Of a stretch of DNA of 32,405 bases, positions 19,888 through 27,400 are shown one piece after another (positions within the stretch are counted from its first letter, which is position 1; the number at the start of each line of letters is the position of its first letter). The stretch lies in NCBI RefSeq assembly GCF_001039355.2, contig NW_019775467.1:91073-123477 (forward strand). The letters run 5' to 3'. The notes beneath the pieces were generated by a model that was not told the origin of the DNA, did no database searches, and was given only the letters and a program-made list of their open reading frames with translations. Both the position numbers and the translations under genes were made by a program. The stretch comes from Lingula anatina. Lineage: Eukaryota > Brachiopoda > Lingulata > Lingulida > Lingulidae.

Positions 19888-22495
19888 GGATGGAGTTATC
19901 ATGTGGTTATCACTTTGACATCCCATACACTGATCCAGATGGAGATACTGTCAGATGCCGCTGGGCAGTAGGCGATGAGTGTGCCAATATCTGTGGACCA
20001 CTACCGAATTCAACTTTGTTTCCAGTACGTAAGCTCCGTCTCTCTTGGACTGGGTTCTCGTTATTATACAGGCCCACAGCCAGAAATTTCAAAAAGGGGT
20101 TCTTTTTCTGGAAAAAAGTAGATCTTTTAATATGAAGCCAGCGTGTTCCAAGATAAAATTTTACCAAGAATTAAGGGACCTTTTCCCAGCAAAAAGGACG
20201 GTTCGCTTGCATCGGTTTGGTAGAAAACTTGTTTCCTTTTATTTTAGAACTGTACACTCGTCATCCCAGCTTCTGCCCACGATGCTTACCAAGTTGGGAG
20301 ATACAAGTTTTACGCCGTTGCAATAATGCTGGAAGATTTCCCGAAAACAGATATAACACAGGGTGGCGTGGCGAAAAACGGAACAACTCCTTTGTCAAAG
20401 GTCCCATTGCAGGTAAGAGGAATATAAATAAGCTATAAACACTTGGGCCCATCCTCTGGATACTACTATCCATTAGATAAAATCGTTATCCGCTGGGCAA
20501 TTATCCTGTGGGTAAGTAATGTTTACTAAGCACTAGATACTTATTTTTGTCACTGATATTGCTTTCCAGTGGTTAAAAAGGCTGTTTTACTCAGGATAAC
20601 TGTCCAGAGTAGGCCTACATGTATTAACTATTTTCTATTTTATCGAAAGGATAGTGTTATCCATAGTATAGCGCTATATTCAGACTGGGAATTTAATATC
20701 GAATATTTCAGTTTAAAGGTATGTTATTATTATTTAACAAGTTGTGATATGTAACACAAGTATACCTTTACGTTTTATGTTTAATACATTTTTATGAAGA
20801 TAAGGCTACTGCTGAGGCTTAAAGGGTGGGTGGGGTGGGGTGAATTCCCAACTATGTTCAACTGAAACCACCATTTATAGAGCAGTTGGTCCCTAAAAAT
20901 GATTTTTTTGGACATTCCAGTATGTCGCACAGAGAAAGGATGGCTGCATTTGCAAAGACCGCCCAAAATTTAGGAATTCTTCAGTGACGGATGTCATACC
21001 TGTTGGAAAGAATTACGAGAAACAAATAATAGCAACTTCCGAAGGCGGGTATGTCTATTTATAAGCAAGTCACTTGACTTTGTCTTACTGTTATACCACG
21101 CGAATACCAAGCGTTAACTCCTTATATGCATTTTTATTACCCCTCCCCCCCTATAAAAAACCTATACATAAACTCAACTTTTTCTTGTTGAAAATGTATA
21201 ATTTTGTGTGAATGTTGTGTGATTACAGTGCCTTTACCACGTATTCTGGCTGTTGGCTCTTTGAGTGTCTAGGGCTAGCTGCCGTTTTATTCCATTTGAT
21301 TTTGAACACTTATATATATATTCCTTCTGCAAGCTTCTCTCATTCTTATTGAGGGTAGTTAGAAATCTGTGTTTCTTTTGTTTTACCTGTTTAGAATTTT
21401 CCCTAGGTCTTACTTGTCAAATAATTTTTGCTATGAGATAAGCTACATTTCTCCTAAACCTTACCTCTTCTTTTCGCTCTTGTAACGATGTACCAGAGCA
21501 AATTAAGTCAGTTTGGACATAAAGTTCATTTCACCAATTTTCCAATTTTCACAATGTAGAATCCGTTCCATCAACGTCACTCAGCTGGTTGGTTCCATCG
21601 TGAATCATATAGTTTCTACAGATAACAACTCTTACACAGTAACGGTGATGTGGACCCCAACCTCTCAGCAGCTCGGCTATACCCTGCTTTGCTATCAAGC
21701 CTATGACATTAATAAGTAAGTCAAGACTCATACAAGGTCCCACTTTCACAAAAATACTTAAGTCAGTTCCCTGGCTTAGTTGACTAGGATTTCCATGCGA
21801 GTGCTGTAACACTGCTTCTGATAGGGTAAAATGTGATCATGTAACTTTGGTAATTAAGTCCTCAGCCAGGGAATCGGACTTCAGATTTTTTTGTGAAACC
21901 GGGGCCAGGAATGGTATCGTTTTGGTCATGAGAAAAATGGATTAGTTGATAAAACACAATTATACAAATGTAGAGTGCAAAATATAAAAATATACAAGTA
22001 GTGATTAAATATATATACATATTAAATGTCAAAAATAATGCTAATGATAAAAGAAAACGGAAATTAAGTGGTAAACATAATCATATTCTTCTCTGTATAC
22101 ATAGGCTTATATAAAATGTTTTCAGGTGCCCTGGGCCGTACCAATGTGATACACTTGTGGTAGTGGGTAAGTGTGTATTCTATATTTTAGTTATATTGAT
22201 ATTTCAATTATTACTATATATGGCAAGTAACAAGTGCGTTTCTTAACTGTGGAAAACAGCTAATAAAACAAACATTTTTTTTCATTGTATCTTAATGTAC
22301 ATCATGATTTACCTGTTTAAAGCTGATTTTGTTACTCCTCCTGGCATCCTTTATGATATCTTCTGTTGGTGCACTTTTTCATGATTGTGTCGTTTTTTAT
22401 CATTTTACCCTTGTTACGCTAAAATGCCATTTTTTTTTTGTTTTTCTTCCTTATTTTTTACAGAAGAAACACAGGAATTGGGTTCTTTGGAATGA
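14947..22495 (+). CDS. Secreted Cys-rich glycoprotein, RCRWA-motif family (nine exons)
   Basis: Joined exons 14947-15010, 17736-17865, 18682-18834, 19889-20024, 20248-20412, 20921-21048, 21560-21715, 22126-22166 and 22464-22495 give exactly 1005 bases (334 residues) with every phase matching. Residues 1-22 form a signal peptide. The core (about 119-216) carries DPDGDTVRCRWA (131-142), spaced cysteines ECANIC, then AIMLEDFP and PLSKVPLQ. I recall this combination from many uncharacterised secreted or cell-surface proteins of marine invertebrates but know no domain name or function. Nine N-glycosylation sequons (NGS, NIT, NAS, NST, NCT, NGT, NSS, NVT, NNS) and paired cysteines fit an extracellular protein. 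No membrane anchor is encoded in this splice form. The start is fixed by a TAA two codons upstream. The last two exons are short and less certain than the rest. Confidence 0.8.
15171..15426. repeat. TCCTATAGG-rich interspersed repeat, copy 2
   Basis: Shares with 3531-3725 the opening ACGGAAATATCCTAT and the motifs GGACATCCTAT, TTTCTATAGAGTCCC and GTAGGTAGAAATC, and closes near TTTTCGTAATAGG. Confidence 0.6.
16071..16282. other. Sequencing gap (212 N)
   Basis: The run of N is preceded by a ten-base G run and followed by part of a MITE, so the gap probably hides a poly-G tract and the other end of that element. Confidence 0.99.
17331..17503. mobile_element. Foldback MITE, CATTCACAACAG family
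   Basis: Inverted ends GGCTGCATTCACAACAGTGG and the complement of GCTGTTGTGGATGCCGC, each followed by GACTAACT and CCGCGGATCA blocks. It is a short internally deleted member of the CCGCGGATC-carrying group. Confidence 0.75.
17545..17703. mobile_element. Truncated MITE adjoining gene 2 exon 2
   Basis: Carries TATGGCGCGCACTCGACAATG at one side and GCGCCATATTTGATCCTCGG plus TTGTTCTGAAT at the other. It ends about 30 bases before the exon 2 acceptor, so that acceptor's pyrimidine tract lies just outside the element. Confidence 0.6.
17736..17865 (+). CDS. Gene 2 exon 2
   Basis: The acceptor is TTTTTAACATTAG. Encodes sequons NGS and NIT and an aromatic segment (YNWQQGYNVFVN). The donor is TTTAG|GTAAGT, phase 2. 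Confidence 0.8.
17954..18188. mobile_element. Intronic hairpin element (~235 bp)
   Basis: Arms CCTCTATTTCATACAGACC and GGTCTGTGTGAAATAGGGG are inverted and continue inward through CGCCAGGAATTGACAA and GAATCGTAATCAGTT for ~90 bp. It lies in gene 2 intron 2. It is probably a MITE; a long intronic hairpin could also be transcribed as double-stranded RNA. Confidence 0.75.
18682..18834 (+). CDS. Gene 2 exon 3
   Basis: The acceptor is ATTTCTCAG. Encodes the YQDCCRLAVDVHTGRNVRP segment with adjacent cysteines and an NAS sequon. The donor is TTCA|GTAAGT, phase 2. Confidence 0.8.
18853..19134. mobile_element. Foldback MITE, CATTCACATCGAG family, copy 2
   Basis: Perfect TAA duplications (18850-18852, 19135-19137) bracket ends GGGAGCATTCACATCGAG and the exact complement. 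Arms pair for ~70 bp through ACCTAAATATGGCGGACCTA. It begins only 18 bases after the exon 3 donor. Confidence 0.88.
19258..19376. mobile_element. Truncated MITE fragment
   Basis: Shares CGGATCAAATATGGCGCCCA, ACAGGGGAAGAGCAATTAAA and the terminal layout with the element at 17545-17703, but lacks the second end. Confidence 0.5.
19560..19946 (+). repeat. Tandem array of a 3' splice site plus exon start (four units)
   Basis: Four units of 93-102 bp start at 19596, 19689, 19787 and 19889. Each consists of ATCAGTTTATT and a (TTA)n tract ending AG, then GATGGAGTTATCATGTGG and the next ~40 bases of the exon. The fourth is the start of real exon 4; the first three repeat the acceptor and about 57 bases of coding sequence, then run back into the (TTA)n intron tract. 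Unit length changes mainly with the TTA count. Confidence 0.92.
19889..20024 (+). CDS. Gene 2 exon 4 (RCRWA core)
   Basis: Encodes CGYHFDIPYTDPDGD and VRCRWA followed by spaced cysteines and an NST sequon; this is the family's most diagnostic stretch. The acceptor is the last of four near-identical (TTA)nG copies. The donor is TTTCCA|GTACGT, phase 0. Confidence 0.85.
20069..20150. mobile_element. Truncated GCCCGTAGCCAG-type element
   Basis: ACAGGCCCACAGCCAGAAAT and TTCAAAAAGGGGTTCTTTTT match, in reverse orientation, the right end of the element at 22670-22828. It lies in gene 2 intron 4 and lacks the other terminus. Confidence 0.65.
20248..20412 (+). CDS. Gene 2 exon 5
   Basis: Begins with an NCT sequon after TTTATTTTAG. 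Encodes YKFYAVAIMLEDFP and ends PLSKVPLQ|GTAAGA, both hallmarks of the family. 165 bases, phase 0 to 0. Confidence 0.87.
20921..21048 (+). CDS. Gene 2 exon 6
   Basis: The acceptor is GACATTCCAG. Encodes a CIC pair and an NSS sequon. The donor is GCGG|GTATGT, phase 2. Confidence 0.8.
21560..21715 (+). CDS. Gene 2 exon 7
   Basis: The acceptor is CACAATGTAG. Encodes beta-rich text with NVT and NNS sequons and WTPTSQQLGYTLLCYQAYD. The donor is AATAA|GTAAGT, phase 2. Confidence 0.8.
21738..21907. mobile_element. Foldback element of the GCCC..TTTCA family, copy 2
   Basis: Inverted ends CCCACTTTCACAAAAATACT and the complement of TTTTTTGTGAAACCGGGGCC; inside lie CAGTTCCCTGGC and GCCAGGGAATCGG. Related to 4146-4345 in opposite orientation. 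It lies in gene 2 intron 7, beginning about 20 bases after the exon 7 donor. Confidence 0.7.
22126..22166 (+). CDS. Gene 2 exon 8
   Basis: A 41-base exon after ATGTTTTCAG encodes CPGPYQCDTLVVV. The donor is GTGG|GTAAGT, phase 1. The two cysteines suit the end of an extracellular domain. Confidence 0.65.
22464..22495 (+). CDS. Gene 2 exon 9 (terminal)
   Basis: A strong T-rich acceptor (TTATTTTTTACAG) leads to EETQELGSLE and TGA, keeping phase. The exon is short and supported only by splice signals and frame, so an alternative end is possible. Confidence 0.5.
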
Positions 22496-22597
22496 AAACG
22501 GGCCTTTGACAAAACATCATTTGATGGTGGTCTGCTTAGAATATATATATTTCGTTCAGTGAATAGTAGTTTGTGGTGTGATTGAAAATAACAAAAA

Positions 22598-22603
22598 AAT
22601 AAA
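22598..22603 (+). promoter_or_regulatory. Candidate poly(A) signal for gene 2
   Basis: AATAAA 103 bases after the predicted stop. It lies in an A-rich run, so chance occurrence is possible. Confidence 0.35.
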
Positions 22604-22669
22604 AAAAACATGGGTGAAAAACTGTCGCAGCTTGCTTGAATATTATCGTCATACAACATCATTACCTCA

Positions 22670-22828
22670 CAGGCCCGTAGCCAGGGGGGGTTCGAAAGAA
22701 TCGCCCCTTTTGTCCGGAAAAGGTCCATTTTGGGTAAATTTTGATCTAGGTACACTTCAGTTTCATTGTAAAAGGTCCACTTTTTCAGAAAAAGAACCCC
22801 CCTTTTGAATTTTCTGGCTACGGGCCTG
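22670..22828. mobile_element. Short DNA element with CAGGCCCGTAGCCAG ends
   Basis: A 159-bp element bounded by CAGGCCCGTAGCCAG and its exact complement, with inner inverted blocks GGGGTTCGAAAGAA and TTTTTCTGAAAAAG. A truncated relative lies at 20069. CAGGCCC tips are common in hAT-type MITEs of invertebrates; an 8-bp duplication could not be confirmed. Confidence 0.8.
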
Positions 22829-23211
22829 GCTCAGTTTTCCTCTCAACTTCACACAGCTGATCCCTATCTTGGTTTTATTGAACATCATTATGTACTCATT
22901 CCATTTTTCTTTATGGAACTATTGTAACCAAAGTACTATTATGTACAGATATGTACATGGGATGTATTCCAACCTCTTGGGGTGTTTTTTTAGAGAGCAA
23001 TTGCAAATGGGATGTTAACTTTCATATATTAGTGTGGTGTGGGAATAAAAATTGTAAAGGTAGTTTGGTTAACTGATTTTATCATAAGTTGGCCTGATGG
23101 CTTAACGTGGTGGTTCATGACATATTAATTAGATTTTTAAAGGTTCATATAAGGCATAGTTTTGTTTGTAGTTACCTTCCTAAGGTTACCAGTACGTTTT
23201 TTGCCATTTAA

Positions 23212-23548
23212 AGGGATAATAACTCTTCATATAATATCTTTATTTCACAATAAAAACATTGTGAACAACTCAAAGAAATATAATACATTCCGTTTTACCA
23301 CAAAAACAGCAGTTATAGCTAATATTCTGATATCTGAGCTTGTCTTCAGATCACGTGACTTCCATTGATGGCTGTACTCTGTTATAATCTCTCAAGAGAT
23401 TTTAACAAAAAACCAAACTTTTTAGAAAAAAAACAGGGACTAACTTTGAATGTAAAAATGGATTCATGAACCATTGGTAAGTATGGGAAAATTGTTGTTT
23501 ACTCCAAGAAAAATCATTTTTTGGCCAAAAGGAAGAGTTATTATCTCT
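23212..23548. mobile_element. TTAA-flanked MITE, copy 2 (intact ends)
   Basis: TTAA on both sides (23208-23211 and 23549-23552) brackets inverted ends AGGGATAATAACTCTT and AAGAGTTATTATCTCT (15 of 16 positions pair). It is colinear with 7845-8196. No coding capacity. It is the better preserved copy and defines the family's boundaries. Confidence 0.88.
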
Positions 23549-23804
23549 TTAAGTGATCGGGGCATCTTACATGATGCAAATAAAACTGTCGCAAACGCTA
23601 TAGTCAAGTTGCTTTCATTTCTTACAGTTAACTGCTTGGTAACTTTGCAGGAAACCGATACAGGATTTTCGTATTAAATCTAATATATACATTTCTATAT
23701 TTAAGAACTCATGCTTTAGCCAGAATAAGGATATGTACCAGCACACCTTGAGTGTGAAATAATCAGCATATATGAAAAAATTAGGAAATATGAAAAAATT
23801 TAGC

Positions 23805-23810
23805 TTTATT
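23805..23810 (-). promoter_or_regulatory. Candidate poly(A) signal for RBBP8
   Basis: AATAAA on the minus strand (TTTATT on +), about 540 bases after the RBBP8 stop. Not unique in the area. Confidence 0.25.
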
Positions 23811-24169
23811 TCAACAAATTATGTTTACCAATAACCCCGTTTGGGTATGAAATTGACATTTACTGCTTCCCAGTGAAGTATTACGTATGGTAATCAAATC
23901 AAAATTTGCTTATAATTTCAGTCCAACTTGATAATACAGTCAATCAACTGATTGCAAAAAAACTTCAGTGTATTCCCCTTTATCACCAAGTTAATTGTTG
24001 AAAATACTTTGATCTATAAAGTTAACTCATTTTCAGTTTTAGATTTTTTAAATTTTTACTATGACACTCATACTGGAAAATCCCCAGTATCTATATTCTT
24101 ACTGACATCCAAATAAAACCTAGGTTACACCTTCCATCTTAACCAATAACCTTGTACACAGTTTACAAC

Positions 24170-24352
24170 ATCCAATGAAAATAACAGATAATTTTTACAC
24201 CACAAATTGGAGCCAAGCTACATCCAATGAAAATTATTGATACATTTTAAGAACACAAATGTAAGCCTAGCTACATTCAATGAAAATAACTGATACATTT
24301 TATCCAATGAAAATAATTAATACATTTTACAACCACCAATGGGAGCCTAGCT
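24170..24352 (-). repeat. 3' UTR tandem repeat starting at the RBBP8 stop codon
   Basis: Reading the minus strand, AGCTAGGCTCC (which contains the TAG stop) is followed by TTTTCATTGGAT-type blocks. Versions of AGCTAGGCT or AGCTTGGCTCC recur near 24260 and 24210, each followed by AAAATGTATCA and TTTTCATTG. About three diverged units of ~55-80 bp. Confidence 0.7.
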
Positions 24353-24426
24353 GTCAAATATCTGCTTTAAAGGCTTTCTTCTCCTATAGGCTGAGGGACC
24401 CCTCTGTGTTGCCTCACGGATGTAAC
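24347..24426 (-). CDS. RBBP8: RBBP8 terminal exon
   Basis: After ATATTTTCAG, encodes YIREATQRGPSAYRRRKPLK and QIFDS, then TAG. The basic tail aligns with the human GYIKED...RPKRRQPYNAIFS end. Confidence 0.88.
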
Positions 24427-27400
24427 CTGAAAATATATATAAATAAATAAATATACTGTAATTATAAAATATAAATAAATTCAAGCAGCAAGAATGTATC
24501 ATCCCCCCCCCCACTTTAAATGATAATTCTTAATACATAACCAAGTAGACATACAAATAAATACATATTTATTAAGTTACTTTTCATAAAATAAGTTTCT
24601 TTTTCTTTTGACACAAACAACCTTCTATAAGACCACATTCCCACAGATTTAAGATTGATCTATCCCTGTGGGGAGTCTCACTAGATTACTGTCAGCTTAG
24701 CTGGCTTAAGCATCTGTCCCCCCTACTAAAAGCTGTAAGGGGGTAATTAACTGTCGTTTGCGCTTGGCTGACTGCAATTTAGAGTGAACCCCTAGGGAGT
24801 TAGGTCGATCTGGACGGATCTATCTTAATCTCTGGGAATGCGCTCTTAGATCCCTGCATTCCAGCTTTCAAGTAATGGTTTGTTTTTATCTTAAACCGGA
24901 AAGTCCATCGGAATTCCCAAGTCAGTAGACTTTGCCACATCTGTAAAATATTTTCTATAAAATTGTCTGTGAAGTCAACTATGATATCTGTTCAAGACCG
25001 GGTTGTGAAATGGGAACCCTGTATTTACCTCCCTCTGTCTCTCTCTCTCTCTGTCTTAGACGAGTCTTATTTCTTATACAGCAAACCCATTTCTTAAAAG
25101 TTTCCCTGTCTTACCTCTTTCCTGGGTGTCTTACCACTCTCCTTACAGTCCTTTGTCTTATCATTTTCTTTACACTCATTCGTCTTTATTCAACTTTCTT
25201 TATACTTACGCATGTTTTACCCCTTTCTTTGTATTTTTGTTACCTCTTTCCTTACACTCCTATGCCTTACCTCTTTCTTTAAACTCCTATGTCTTACCTC
25301 TTTCCATACATTCTTGTCTTATCTATTTCCACACACTCCTACATCTTACCTCTTTCTTTATACTCCTATGCCTTACCTCTTTCCTTACACTCCTATGCCT
25401 TACCTCTTTCCTTACACTCCTTTGCCTTACCTTTTTCCTTACACTTGCCTTACCTTGTTCCACATATTACTATGCCTTACCTCTTTCCTTACACTCCTGG
25501 GTGTCAGGGAAACCAATGTCCCAGAAGTGGGGCGGTGTACTAGGAGGCACATATTTTGCTCGATGGCGAGAACACTGCTTTGCACGTTCCCGTTTCTCTT
25601 CAGCTGTGAGATTCATGTCCTTAAAGTACTGCAAAACAATGGGGAATAAACCACACTTGAATTTAAGCAGCCATAATGGTAGGATTTTTGCAACATTGAA
25701 AAAAAAACTGATTTATGTAAAATATTACACCAAAGCAATAGCTGATGCCAAGTGAAAATCAATAAGCCAGTAAATCTCATAATGGAAAGATATCTTTACA
25801 TTTATTTTTTTCCAATGAAATGCACCTGTACATATGAAGAATATAATCCCTACCCCCCTTTACCCCCCCCTCCCCTAACCCTCCTTCCTCCAACCCCCAT
25901 TTAATTCTTGTACCTCTTCACATTCAGGACAGTCAAAGGCCTCTAGTTTTCTTCTATCATCCCTCTTCCTCACCACATCCACATATTTATAGGCAGGGCC
26001 CTCAGCTTTTGGTACTCTGACATAGAAAAATGAAAAAAAAAATAGTTTTGTATCATTCTCGATATTCTGGTGCAAGTACATTTTCACAATGACGGTGACC
26101 AAACTATACGTGGCTAAACTAATGTACCAAAATATACAATAATTTAATCAAATACAGATTTTAAAAAGACCGTTTTCAAAAATGGCATCATTGCTTTAAA
26201 AACAGCTGCTTTAGTTTAAAAGATTACTATCCTTGCTTTTAATGTTGCATATTGTTATAAAAATAGCAATATTCTTTATTGTCTATTATGAAAGAAAGTT
26301 TGACCCAAGATAAATCTGGAGATTGGATGAAACATTGTGTTCTGGGTCAAACCTACGTTCTCCTGCTTTGGAGGCAGATGCCAACCACAAGGCCATCTGG
26401 TGGGTAACATACCTGTCAAAGCTGTCATCTAGCAAATTGGCATCCTGCGGTTGTGAATCTGAAACATCTGGAAGGGTATCCCGTTTCGATTATTTATCTT
26501 TTCAAGATAGGAAAAAAGTGGTACACATTTTAACATATAAATACTTTACATCTTTAGATGTGTGTAAAAAGGACTGTTTCCATTTCAACTGGAAATGGAC
26601 CTGACTTGACAAGTTGTGTTACGGTACTAACTGACAAAATGTTCTAGACACCCCATTGACCACTTTAAAATAGACACTTACACCAAAGAAAAAACATTTG
26701 GCAAATTTCTACTATGATTCTTTTTAGACATAATACTGAAACAAGCAGAAATCAATAAAACCTAGGCTCCAAAGGACCCTAAAAACCAAATTCCCATGAT
26801 TTATCATCAAATATACCTTTCTCCATCATCAAATCTTCATCCATCTCAGAATGCACTAGGTCTAAGGCTGCATTAAATGTCACATCACCATCATTGTCAC
26901 TATGGTATCTGGGGCACTTCCCCTTGTTGAAAACCCCCTCTCTTTTACTGATCATCTCTTTGCTCTTTATGTTTCTCTGCAGATTGGGTTCTTCATCTTG
27001 ATGCTGCTGTGTTTCTATGTCATCTTTTTCTCTGTTCGATATCATTTGGGACTCCTCCCCTTTTCTGATATGTTTATCAACTTTGCCAAAAGTAACGCTT
27101 CTGTGAGTACAGTCTATTTCTTGAGATTCTTCCTCTAAATCAGGTATAGGAACTGCACCAGCCCCTCGATTGCAATTTAGAAGGGTTTCACTTGTGTCCA
27201 AGCTGGCATTTGCATCTGTGATATTATGTGACCTTGACCCCAATGCTATATTTGAACTCATCCCTGACCTTGACCTTGACATTTCCTGCTGAGGATCATC
27301 ACAAAATGTTTCATCTTGAGACTCAATGTCGTATTCAGAGAGACGCACACTTGGGTCTATGCTACCATTCAAGTCCATGCCTTCATTCTGATAAATCATT

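Larger units (their letters stand above)
22496..24346. other. Intergenic region between convergent genes
   Basis: Separates gene 2 (+) from RBBP8 (-). Contains a poly(A) candidate for each gene, a GCCCGTAGCCAG element, the intact TTAA element and a tandem repeat abutting the RBBP8 stop. No exon was recognised. Confidence 0.6.

Noticed and set aside
19597-19971. A 124-residue frame with poly-Ile and poly-Leu stretches
   Set aside because: It results from reading through the (TTA)n tandem array across a frameshift; treated as a repeat, not a gene.
25100-25500. CRISPR-like array of regular repeats
   Set aside because: Units are contiguous without unique spacers, in an animal intron; this is a minisatellite.
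25126-25755. A 209-residue + strand frame rich in Leu, Ser and Tyr
   Set aside because: It reads the complement of the 27-bp minisatellite and the antisense of an RBBP8 exon; its repetitive composition comes from the array.
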